Source: Ampelomyces quisqualis (lineage: Eukaryota; Ascomycota; Dothideomycetes; Pleosporales; Phaeosphaeriaceae). Taken from it: a stretch of 64,000 nucleotides of DNA. The notes beneath the pieces are model-generated. The model was not told the origin of the DNA, searched no databases, and was given only the letters and a program-made list of their open reading frames with translations. The translations under genes were made by a program, and so were the position numbers. Shown piece after piece: positions 1 through 9,111 of the stretch; the first letter of the stretch is position 1; every line of letters starts with the position of its first letter. The stretch lies in the NCBI GenBank assembly GCA_018398575.1, contig JAGTXZ010000010.1, forward strand, positions 2,943,896-3,007,895. The letters run 5' to 3'.

Positions 1-533
1 CTTCTACAGCTAGTCTATGAGTCCGGCGTGGTTTGGGTTGGCGGCTCTGTGGGAAGTGGGCAAGTCATCGCCATTTCCATGTTTCTCTGGGATTGCAAGC
101 TGGATCAAAGGCGACGTATGACTTGCGCTTTGGTGAGCGTGTTTCCAAAAGTGCGTAGCAAATCGTGCGTGTTGTGCGTGCTGTCGTGGGGTCGGGGTCC
201 AAAGAAGGACAATTTTGAAATGACTACATGGATTTGCGATGATTTGTCGACACATTTGCGGCCATTGATGATGATGATCATCATCAGCATACTCACAAGC
301 TCGAGAGAACATCATCATTTACTGTCACCCATCAATACGCGGAAGTTGTTCAAAATTGTCTCATTCCTCATGCACTAAATACATGCCTTTCCATGCGACC
401 CGAAATTCCCTCCCTCATCTAGTCACACTATCAGCATGATACTATACAATCTCCCTCCTCCTCCAAGGCGACGCTGCCAACCTATAGGCCTTTCAGCCCG
501 TCAGCAAGCCAGCGCGCTCTTAGAATAGCGAGC
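1..533. other. 3' flank, no gene seen
   Basis: This stretch lies downstream of the succinyl-CoA ligase gene, which is read on the minus strand. Open frames on both strands are short, have no recognisable family features and overlap each other. I see no tRNA, repeat or strong gene signal. It probably holds 3' untranslated and intergenic DNA. Confidence 0.5.
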
Positions 534-2172
534 TTAAATACCAAGAGTGAACTCGACACCGACGTCAATATCGCGGGCCATCTTTACAACTTTGGAGAAC
601 TGGACCGACTTCTCGGCCGCAGCTTGGAGGTCGTCAATGGAGAAGATTTTCAGGCCTGAGTCGTTGAGCTGTCGAAGCGTTAGTGCATGCGTCTCAGATT
701 TGTAGTTGCTGGAGGGAGGAGGGGGGACGTACTAGCTTATGTGCTTGCTCCATGTTTGTGCCCTGCAACCTAGCAATGACCGGAGTCTTGAGGTTCATCT
801 GCTCCACGACCTGAATCAATCCCTTGGCAATGGCGTCGCATCGCACAATACCACCGAAGATGTTGACGAAAATGGCAGTGACCTTGGGATCGCTCGTGAT
901 GAGGTCGAAAGCCTGGCGAATAGCCTCGGGTGTGGCACCACCTCCAACATCCAGGAAGTTGGCGGGCGCACCGCCGTTGAGCTTGATAATGTCCATGGTG
1001 GCCATGGCGAGGCCGGCACCGTTGACGAGGCACCCAATGTCTCCGTCGAGCTTGATGAAGTTGAGACCGACCTTGGCGGCCTTGACCTCATCGGGGTCTT
1101 CTTGGGTCAGGTCCCTCCAGTCAAAGACGTCCTTCTGGCGGAAGTCGGCGTTGTCGTCGAAGCCGAGCTTGGCGTCCATGGCAAGGACCTGGTGGTCGGT
1201 CGTCTCGGAGAGCGGGTTGATCTCGATCTGTGTTGCGTCCTTGTCCATGAAGACCTTGTACAGCTTCTGGATGGTGTCCTTGGCGTCCTCGATGCACTGC
1301 TCCGAGAAGCCGAGCTCGGTGGCAATGTTGCGCGCCATGTCGTCGGTCACGCCCGTGTGAATGTCGATCGGGGTGGTGATGATGGCCTCGGGGTGCTCTT
1401 TGGCGACCGTCTCAATGTCCATGCCGCCTTGCGACGACGCGACAATGACGGGGCCCTGGGACGCGCGGTCCATGAGGATGGCGAGGTAGAACTCGCGGCG
1501 GGCAAACTTGCGCTCGACAATGAAGACGGCGTTGCAGAGGCGGCCCGCGGCGCCCGTCTGCTTGGTGATGAGCTTGTGGCCGATCATCTGGTCGGCGAGG
1601 ATCGAGGCCTCGCGGGGACTGCATGCTGCGTTAGACGTGGCGCCGTGGTGGCGGGGCGGTGGGGCGTGGAGCATACGAGTAGACGACCCTGACGCCGCCC
1701 TTGAAGCCGTTGTCGAAGGTGCCCTTTCCACGGCCTCCCGCGAGCACCTGGGCCTTGATGACAGCATCGTCGCCGCCTGCGCGCGTTAGCCGTCACGTGC
1801 CTTTGCTCGCCGCTGCGCAGCCATACCAATGCTCTTGGCGACCTGCTCGGCCTCTGCTGCGTTGGTGGCCACGCCGCCCTTGGGCACGCCGATGCCGTAC
1901 TGCGCCCGCGTTAGCCTCGCCCGCTGCGCACGCCATGGTCGCTGTGTGGCATAGTCGCGGGCAGCCTGCGTACCGATTCGAGCAGCGCGGCGGACCTGTA
2001 CTCATGGATGGACAGCCATCTCCGCTGCGGCACGGCGGAGCGCCGGGCGGGTGTGTGCTGCTGCTGCGTCAGAGGCTTTTTGCGCCCAGCCGAAGTCGTG
2101 GGGGGTGGGGGGGACACATACAGCGGCTCGGAGGGCGTTGGCCAGCGGCCGCGCGCGCGCAAGGTGGTACAT
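534..2172 (-). CDS. Succinyl-CoA ligase beta subunit, mitochondrial
   Basis: This is the beta subunit of succinyl-CoA synthetase, which makes ATP or GTP from succinyl-CoA in the mitochondrial TCA cycle as a heterodimer with the alpha subunit. I assemble six exons: 2172-2122, 2063-1974, 1899-1827, 1776-1677, 1618-733 and 668-534. Together they give 444 aa, normal for the family. Exon 1 encodes a basic presequence (MYHLARARPLANALRAA). Exons 2-4 carry the ATP-grasp start (LSIHEYRSAALLESYGIGV) and the AQVLAGGRGKGTFDNGFKGG segment. Exon 5 has IGHKLITKQTGAAG, the NPLSETTDHQVLAMDAK metal/nucleotide region and the CoA-ligase part (FLDVGGGATPEAI, FVNIFGGIVRCDAIAKGL). All introns are 50-74 bp with GT..AG ends, and several have a CTAAC branch site near the acceptor. 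Nucleotide specificity cannot be read from sequence alone. The first exon and upstream DNA are repeated in tandem further upstream. Confidence 0.93.
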
Positions 2173-2790
2173 GTTGTCTGGGCGGGCAGACAGACACGCA
2201 CAAGAGAAGAGAGTATGGGAGAGGGCGAGGGGTGACGTCGAGGCTGGCGGAGTAGCCTGCTGCTTCTGCTGCTTCACCAAGGTTGTTGCCGACGTCTCTA
2301 ACGGGTTAGCGCGCCGAGGATTACCCGGGTCGGGGCTCCACATACAGCGGCTTGGAGGGCGTTGGCCAGCGGCCGCGCGCGCGCAAGGTGGTACATGTTG
2401 TCTGGGCGGGCAGACAGACACGCACAAGAGAAGAGAGTATGGGAGAGGGCGAGGGGTGACGTCGAGGCTGGCGGAGTAGCCTGCTGCTTCTGCTGCTTCA
2501 CCAAGGTTGTTGCCGACGTCTCTAACGGGTTAGCGCGCCGAGGATTACCCGGGTCGGGGCTCCACATACAGCGGCTTGGAGGGCGTTGGCCAGCGGCCGC
2601 GCGCGCGCAAGGTGGTACATGTTGTCTGGGCGGGCAGACAGACACGCACAAGAGAAGAGAGTATGGGAGAGGGCGAGGGGTGACGTCGAGGCTGGCGGAG
2701 TAGCCTGCTGCTTCTGCTGCTTCACCAAGGTTGTTGCCAACGTCTCTAACGGGTTAGCGCGCCGAGGATTACCCGGGTCGGGGTCCACCA
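2115..2790. repeat. Three tandem 224-bp repeats covering exon 1 and the 5' region
   Basis: Three near-identical 224-bp units begin at about 2121, 2345 and 2569 (the CAGCGGC motif recurs every 224 bases). On the minus strand each unit holds the complete first exon of the succinyl-CoA ligase gene (ATG, presequence and GTATGTG donor) plus its upstream DNA. Units 2 and 3 differ by a few bases, for example Gln instead of Arg near the end of the presequence. Only the unit nearest the gene is followed directly by the intron-1 acceptor. The third unit ends about 40 bases before the start of the next gene on the plus strand, so the array fills the divergent promoter region. Confidence 0.92.
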
Positions 2791-2829
2791 CCCAGCGCCA
2801 AGTTGAGTGCCCCCCAACGTCGCGCAGCC

Positions 2830-3566
2830 ATGTCGGCCAAGAGAAACAGCGACGGCGACGTGCTCGCCAACAGATTGAGTTTGGGGCTCGCAGCGAACCA
2901 GAGGCTCTTGGCGTCGTGGATGGGCACGTCGACAAACCAGCAAACGACCAACCACGCCTTGGAAATCCAAGACGAAGATGCTGAGCTCACGCAAAACTTC
3001 TTCGGCCACGATCGGTAATCTTCCCCTGTGTCAAAGTGGCTGGCCATCTTCTAAATCCACGCAGGCTTGGCGTTGGCGGCACGCTTCCCAGAGACGTTGC
3101 AGATGGGAGCCTCACTAAGCCTGTCCTCACCTCTAGCGACAAGTTACTGGAGCAGCTGATTGGAAAGAAGAAAGCAAAAGCACATCTAGCCGCCAAGCAA
3201 CATGCAGAAAGATTGGGCGCGCAACCACAGGCCAAGCCCGGCCGGCGAGAAGCCGCAAAGGAGAAAGAAGAAAGCGACGACGAAGGGGAAGGACGAGCAG
3301 CAACGTTTCAATCAAAGAGGCGGAAACTTGTCAAGTCAAGGCCCGAGCCGATGGACGACGATGAAAGAGCTGCCAGCCAAGAGCCAACGGTTCAAGAGCC
3401 TGCGCTGGACAACCCGGAGCACGATGAAGCGCCAGCCCCGCCCAAGTCCAAATCAATGCCCGGTAGAGAAAGAGCAAAGCCAACGAGTTACCTCGACGAA
3501 GTCCTTGCTGAACGCTCCAAGAAGAAGAAAAACAAGTCCAGGAACAAAGCCTGCGCCGAATGCTGA
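2830..3566 (+). CDS. Small lysine-rich nuclear-type protein, DUF3245-like
   Basis: Two exons, 2830-3014 and 3065-3566, are joined by a 50-bp intron (GTAATC..GCAG) and give 228 aa. The N-terminal part (NRLSLGLAANQRLLASWMG, about residues 14-32) and the segment around LGVGGTLP and DKLLEQLIGKKKAK resemble the fungal DUF3245 family as I remember it. The rest is low complexity, with acidic runs (KEESDDEGEGR) and basic runs (SKRRKLVK, RSKKKKNKSRNK) that could act as nuclear localisation signals. No enzyme motif is visible and the function is unknown. The gene is divergent from the succinyl-CoA ligase gene across the triplicated repeat. It converges on the thiolase gene, with 32 bp between stop codons. 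Confidence 0.75.
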
Positions 3567-3598
3567 GCGTTCCAGTTCTTGATTCACAGTCATGCATC

Positions 3599-4887
3599 CT
3601 ACTCTCGAACAATCAAACTCGCCATCCCCATGCCCGTGCCAATACACTTACTCACCACACCCACCTGCCCCTCGCCCCTCCTGCCCATCTCCCCCAACAA
3701 CCCCGCCACCATCCGCCCACTCGTCGCCCCCAACGGGTGTCCCAACGCAATCGCGCCGCCATTTGGATTCACATTGTCCATGTTGCCCTCTAGGCCCAAC
3801 TTCCTCACACAATACAGCGCCTGGGATGCAAACGCTTCGTTGATTTCCCACACATGCACGTCGGAGGTGGATAGGCCCGTGTAGGAGAGGAGAGCAGGTA
3901 TAGCGAGCGCGGGACCTACGCCCATTTCATCAGGCGTGCAGCCTACGACCTGCGTGCCGGCGAATTTCCCAATGATTTCTTTTCCCAAGCCCAACGCGGT
4001 GGCTGTGGAGCGGCGCATCATGAGCGCTGCGCTCGCGCCGTCGCTGACTTGAGAGGAATTCCCTGCCGTGCTGGACCCATTGGGTTTGAAAGCGGGCTTC
4101 ATGGCCGCGAGCTTTTCAACCGTGGTGCTTGGCCGGATTCCATCGTCTCGGGATACCGTGATGGATTTGACGTCTTCGCCTTCGACCCAGCGCGTCGTCA
4201 CGGGCACGATTTCAGCGTCAAATAGGCCTGACGAGCGTGCGTGGGCCGCGCGATGATGCGATTGTGCGGCAAAGGCGTCTTGGTCTGGTCTACTGACACC
4301 ATATCGCTCCGCAACATTCTCGCTTGTAATGCCCATGCTCATAATACAATCCTTTGCGTCTTTCACCGGGCTGTCCCTCAATTCGTCCCATAGTTCCGTC
4401 GGGATCGCTCTGCTCCCGTAGTTCCGCGTCATGCTCTCCATGCCGCCGCCAATGCCCACGTCAATTTGTCCAATGGCTATAGCATTGGCAATGTGGGTGA
4501 TTGCGCTTAGGCCCGAGGCGCATGCGCGGTTCGTGGTGCTGAAAGATGTGGTAGTGGGGATGCCAACGTGGTTGGCCGCCATGCGGCCTGCTTTGGAGCC
4601 GCCGAGTTCAGAGAGGACGGTGCCGATGCATATGTCGTTGATTCTGGCGGGGTCGAGGGAGGGGAACTTGGAGATTGTGTCTTGGAGGACCTGGGTGCTT
4701 CTTAGCTATAATTGTTGGAAAGACTTCATGGTGGACGTACTGCGGCGAGCAGTTCATGGTCGTATGCGTCTCTTAATCCACCCTTCTTTGCTCGTGTGAC
4801 GGGTGTTCGGAGCGCGGAGAGAAAGACAACATCGTGTGGGTTCTTTTGGAGAATGTTCTTGAGGCCTTTTTGGACGAAACCTGCCAT
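3599..4887 (-). CDS. 3-ketoacyl-CoA thiolase (acetyl-CoA acyltransferase)
   Basis: Thiolases of this type cleave 3-ketoacyl-CoA with CoA to release acetyl-CoA in beta-oxidation. There are two exons, 4887-4741 and 4690-3599, with a 50-bp intron (GTACGT..CCCAG), giving 412 aa, the usual length. The catalytic residues are visible: the nucleophilic Cys in NRACASGL, the His in NPNGGAIALGHPLG and the second Cys in KCIGTGMG. MESMTRNYGSRAIP and NEAFASQALYCVRKLGL are typical of the peroxisomal POT1/ACAA1 branch. The N-terminus (MAGFVQKGLKNILQKNPHDV) shows no clear PTS2 (R/K-L/V/I-x5-H/Q-L/A), and the C-terminus (SLIVRE) is not a PTS1. The compartment is therefore not settled. The start is the first ATG of an N-terminus that aligns with fungal homologues. 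Confidence 0.92.
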
Positions 4888-5430
4888 TGTGATGGCTATT
4901 GCGAGAATGCGACGCTAAATGTGAGCATCTAGGCAGTTGTAAAAATGCAGATGAAGATGGAAGGAGAGGAAAAGCACAGGAGGCTGCACAACTTGTCCAT
5001 GGTCGCCGCCCAGTCCCATGGCCGTTGCGAGTTAAAGCTCCCGATGCAGAGGTTCGGCAAGTGAGCGCGGGGCGCGTCTTCGGCTAAGCTCTCTTCCCCC
5101 AGAGGGCAGGGCGGAAAAGACACGGAAAAGCCTCGGAAACACGAAGACATGTCATCTCGCCGTATGCGATGCAAGCAGAAACGCGTATGGAGAGACTGAG
5201 CTGACGCCCATTCTCGAGTGTATTCAGCCAATCTAGTGTAAGTAGCACCACCTCGAGGAGACGCACCAAGCACAATGTGAATGCGCCGGCGGCATGCCAG
5301 AACAGACCTCCGGGCCTGTGCCACCAAGCTTTCCCACAGCTGCTTTGCTGCCCCCCCCCCCCCTCAAATACCCGGATAGTCTACTTGAAGAAGTCGTGCG
5401 ACCGAGGTCTGCACATGCGGGATTCACCGC
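4888..5430. other. Intergenic region upstream of the thiolase gene
   Basis: This stretch lies between the thiolase start and the NTF2 stop; both genes are on the minus strand. It should hold the thiolase promoter and the NTF2 3' end. A 13-base run of C lies at 5350-5362. No supported coding frame is seen. Confidence 0.4.
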
Positions 5431-6095
5431 TTATGCGGCAGGGTAGACGAGGCGGAAAACGTCGTTGAAGATGTACCAGTTCTCAGCCTCCTTCCGGAGC
5501 TGGAAGGTCTGGGTGAAGGACATGGGCTTCTCTGACCCCTCGACCTGTTCTGCCGTCAGTCGAGTTGGCGCGTTGGGCCAAAGGGTGCTCGGCGTACCAA
5601 GAGTGCGCCAGTCACCAGGACGAGAACGCCGTCCTCGCCGACGGGCTGCGCGTCGATGGTGTCTGTGCGGTGTTGTATCTGCTGGAAGGGGAGGTTCTGC
5701 CTGCTCTTAGCACTGGCTCGGGACGCGCGACCCGCGCATGCTCACCTGGAGCTTCTCTACAATAGCCGCCACTCCGAGGGTGCCCTGGGCTTCAAAGGTG
5801 AGCATGGAGTGGTCGCGCTGTTGGCGTGTGTCAGCCTCTGTTCCTTGCCTGTCCTGGCTGGTTCGACGTCATACATAGAGCGAGGCCAGGTTCGCGCGGT
5901 TCGAGTCGAATTGGGCATAGTAGAACTCAACGAACTGCTCTGAGTCGCATGTTAGTCGCTGAGCGTGTGTGTCGCGTGGTTGCGCGGTGGGTGCCCGGGC
6001 ACATACTGCCGACGGCGTCGAAAGCTGTTGATGACGGTTAACCGTGAGTCGCATTGCGCGTGCAGGGAGGGGTAGCTGGGGGTTGGCGTACACAT
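5431..6095 (-). CDS. Nuclear transport factor 2 (NTF2)
   Basis: NTF2 binds Ran-GDP and carries it into the nucleus through FxFG nucleoporins. I assemble six exons: 6095-6092, 6024-6007, 5939-5875, 5817-5746, 5696-5598 and 5544-5431. They give 123 aa against about 125 in yeast and animals. Diagnostic segments are QFVEFYYAQFDSNRANLASLY, SMLTFEAQG, AAIVEKLQNLPFQ, VTGALLV and NWYIFNDVFRLVYP. The first coding exon is only four bases (ATGT) and the second 18 bases, so the start is visible only by splicing. The alternatives in the local frames do not give the conserved SFDAVGKQFVEF start. All introns are GT..AG. Confidence 0.92.
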
Positions 6096-6536
6096 GTCGT
6101 AGGTTGGATTTGCAGGGCCGGAAAAGTGAGACGGAATGGAGGCTTCAGGTAGCGCACGAGTGCGTAGGCGTGGATCGGTTGTGGTGCTGGTGTTTGCGAG
6201 GCTTGTCTGGGAGAAGCATTTGAGGGGCTTCGTGGAGGGCCAGCAGCTTTCCCGAGGTTTCTCCGCCCCCACAATCCCGCCGTGCGAGGCTTCGAGAGCA
6301 GCACGTCAAAAATGCTTTCAGATTCTAGCGGGTAGTTACACTGGTGCCATTATGCGGAGACTGAAATCTCGCCTGATCGTGACCCGTTCATTGCACAGCG
6401 TGCTTGAAATTACAGTGCATATTACTTCTAGCTAGCACGTTCCGGATGGGTGATGATTTCCGAACATGGCACCTTGGCCACCCCAATCCAGCGACACACT
6501 ATCTTTCCGGAGCACTCACGACCGAGGAGCATACGG
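6096..6536. other. Intergenic region upstream of NTF2
   Basis: This region lies between the NTF2 start and the aldo/keto reductase stop, both on the minus strand. It probably holds the NTF2 promoter. No supported coding frame or RNA gene is seen. Confidence 0.4.
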
Positions 6537-7929
6537 CTACGCCAGGTAAGCATTGAATAGAGTGTTCAGGGCAATGGAAAGTACCGGCTGTTTCGCAGGC
6601 GCGTCAATCCATGTCGCCATTTGGTAATGCACTTGATCCGCAGCAGTCAAGCGAGTGTTGTACTTCTCTTCAAAGAGAAAGGTATTGGGGAAGAGTGGAT
6701 TGAACGGGGCGGCGTTGTGTATCTGATCAATCTCTTCTTGCGACAGCTCGATGCTCATAGCTGCAGGGAGAAGCTTTACCTGCTCGACAGTCTGCACACC
6801 AACGATGGGGAAGACATGGGTTGATTGGTGGAACAGATATGCCAAGGCCTGCGACACATGTTAGCGGAGTCTGAATGTACGCAGGCCTCTTACAATATCC
6901 TGCAGTGTGGCATCCTTCGCCTTCCCAAGACGTTCCAACACATCACAGACTTTGATATCATCTTCCGACGCGCTATAATAACCTTTGCCTGCGGTGTCAT
7001 CTTTCTCCAATTCTTCCCGCTGCGCGGCAGACACTAGCTGGCCGCCACCAAGTGATGCCCACGAAACGATTGCCATGCCCTGGTCCTCACACATTGGGAT
7101 TATCTCCGACTCCATGTCGCGGAAAGCAGCATTCCAGCGGCCTTGGTATAGCGAAAAAGGTGTGAGACCATTACGGCGCGCGTCTTCTTCTGCGTTAGCT
7201 TGCAACAATCGTCGAGCTGCCTGGCCGCTCACATTCGTTTGCCTTCACCACGACCCAGGCCGGGGTATCCGATACACCGAGGTACAGGACCTGTCTCGCC
7301 ATTATCAAAGCATGCAGATGTCGCATGACTTCTTCAACCGAACATGCGACGTCCCACCTAACAGGAATGAGCAAGACAAGTGTGACTGGAGTGCAGCGAA
7401 TGTGCATACCAGTGAACATAGAGAATATCGATGTAGTCTGTGCGTAGTTTCCGAAGACTGTCCCGCACGGAGATGTGCATGCTCTTTGCAGACGGGCCTG
7501 TAAAATTGCTTTGCAGTGGCTCCTTCTCGCGATTGTACGCGCGATAGCCAGCTCCAAATTTGGTGGCCACAACCATCTGATCCCGAACTCGGCGCTTCTC
7601 CATCCATTCTCCAATCAGTTGTTCCGACTCTTCTGAGTTGTACGTGTTTGCAGTGTCCACAAAATTTCCACCCCTGGCAACAGATTAGTATTCATCAACT
7701 TCTTCTACTACGCGAAGCTCTAGGGCGGTAGACGCAACAGTTTGTAGTACGCATCAAGCAATGCAAATGGGTCTTCGCTCGTGCCAAACAGTTTGCTCCA
7801 TGAGTTTCCGAGGCTGATTCCTCCCAGTGCTATCGGAGAGACTTTAATGTTGGCATTGGGCGATAGCACGCGGTGCCACCCTAATGCGGTCTGGGGTTTA
7901 GGAGGCGGGGCAAAAGGATCCATGATCAC
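6537..7929 (-). CDS. Aldo/keto reductase, aryl-alcohol dehydrogenase type
   Basis: This is an NADPH-dependent aldo/keto reductase of the AKR9-like group, which includes norsolorinic acid reductase and aryl-alcohol dehydrogenases. Five exons, 7929-7739, 7673-7410, 7357-7233, 7183-6894 and 6848-6537, give 393 aa, close to the usual ~388. The catalytic tetrad is visible: Asp in FVDTANTY, Tyr in TANTYNSEESE, Lys in VVATKFG and His in LYVHWWD. The substrate and cofactor barrel continues with YLGVSDTPAWVV, YQGRWN, PIVGVQTVEQVK and LSQEEIDQI. Intron 3 uses the third AG of GCAGAAGAAG as acceptor; the first two would create a stop codon. The natural substrate cannot be deduced. No polyketide synthase or other cluster gene lies nearby. 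Confidence 0.92.
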
Positions 7930-8099
7930 GTTGAGGCGGAAGAGGACTCCGTAAAGACTCCGGATCAGGAGGTTTAAAACTGTAGGAGACTAGAGACTCA
8001 CGACCTTGTACAGTATATATAATACAAAGTGGAGATCGAAGGTTGACTTGGGCGCCTATGCAAGCGGCTGACATTTCGTCATAACCCCACGGTCCCCAC

Positions 8100-9111
8100 C
8101 TAGGACAGACCTGCGGGTAGGCTCCGCTGTATTGCTTCGCGAATGTCGTTTCGCGTGAGTAATGGTTCGCTCCGTTTAGCACGCCAATGGTTCGTTGCAC
8201 TTAAAACGTCCAACCCGCTCAGCAGCCATGCCCATTTACTCAAGAAATCTGGTGTGACTTCCCAGTTGCAAGGATTCGAGGCATCCCCCCAAACGATCAG
8301 GTACGGCTTCGCGTCAACGTCCTCGTATTCCACAATGTCCCGACACAGCTCGTCTTCATCGCAGATCCCGGGATGTGAGAAAGCTTGGAGCAGATTGTCA
8401 CGAAACTTTGGCCAAGGGAAAACGTCAACCCAAGGATGATGCTCGACGGAGCGTTGTAAAGGAGTTGGGAGTAGATGCTGGGGCCAATCACGCGAGCGCG
8501 CAAGGTCGGTATCTAGTTGTTGTTCCGTGAACGGAGAAATACCATCGCAATCGAAATACTGTGTTGTGACACCGAGCAGATCAGCATTTCGTCGTAGAGC
8601 CGTGGCAACATTGTATCGAGTGAGAAGAGACAAGTGGGAGAGTACGGGTGTGCCTTGCACGTAGCACGAGTATGCATGTTGTGCGAAGCGACGCATAAGC
8701 TCTTGCACGCGAGGACTGGCTCCTAAACACCCCTGTGCCCGTTCATCAGTTGGCACAACCGAGTCGGTAGGACTGCCTTTAGGTGTAGATGAGTCATCAG
8801 AGCTTGAGTTATCAAAGGAGTGGTGTGCATTTGCAGCTGTCCGTTTTGGCGCTCTCTGACGAATAGCAATCTGCTCGCCATGCCCACCATTGCGCATCCC
8901 TTGTTTTCTAATTAGCCTGGAGAAGTACCTAAAACACAGAGATATACTGACTTCGGGCTCTCTGATTCAACCTATTCTGCAATTTTCTACGTTCAATTGG
9001 ATCTGTCTTACCCGTCCAGTCTTCGCTGCCATTGCGCAGTTCAAGTCGCTGCGACGACCAGCCAAGCAAGATTGGTGCTGGCGCATCCTCGCTGTCCGGA
9101 GATGCTGGCAT
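8100..9111 (-). CDS. bZIP transcription factor with DUF3425 domain
   Basis: The N-terminal exon (9111-8948) carries the motif DWTGKTDPIERRKLQNRLNQ, the start of the basic region in a large fungal bZIP family. The second exon (8907-8100) carries a DUF3425 domain: LLPTPLQRSVEHHPWVDVFP, FRDNLLQAF, LIVWGDASNPCNWEV and LSKWAWLLSGLDVLSATNHW. The product is 323 aa and is inferred to act in the nucleus as a DNA-binding regulator. The intron (8908-8947, donor GTATAT) is only 40 bp, and after splicing the basic region reads NQRARSQKQG, less basic than usual. The exact acceptor is therefore uncertain. The start ATG at 9111 is a choice; in-frame ATGs lie further upstream. Targets are unknown. Confidence 0.82.

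Noticed and set aside
28..378. 116-codon plus-strand frame at the left edge
   Set aside because: No homology-like motif, overlapping frames on the other strand and no start context to prefer it.
739..1692. Long plus-strand open frame opposite the succinyl-CoA ligase gene
   Set aside because: It is the antisense of a well-conserved exon; GC-rich codon bias leaves the opposite strand open. Its translation has no family features.
4929..5327. 132-codon minus-strand frame upstream of the thiolase gene
   Set aside because: Composition and lack of any conserved motif suggest chance; the position fits a promoter region.
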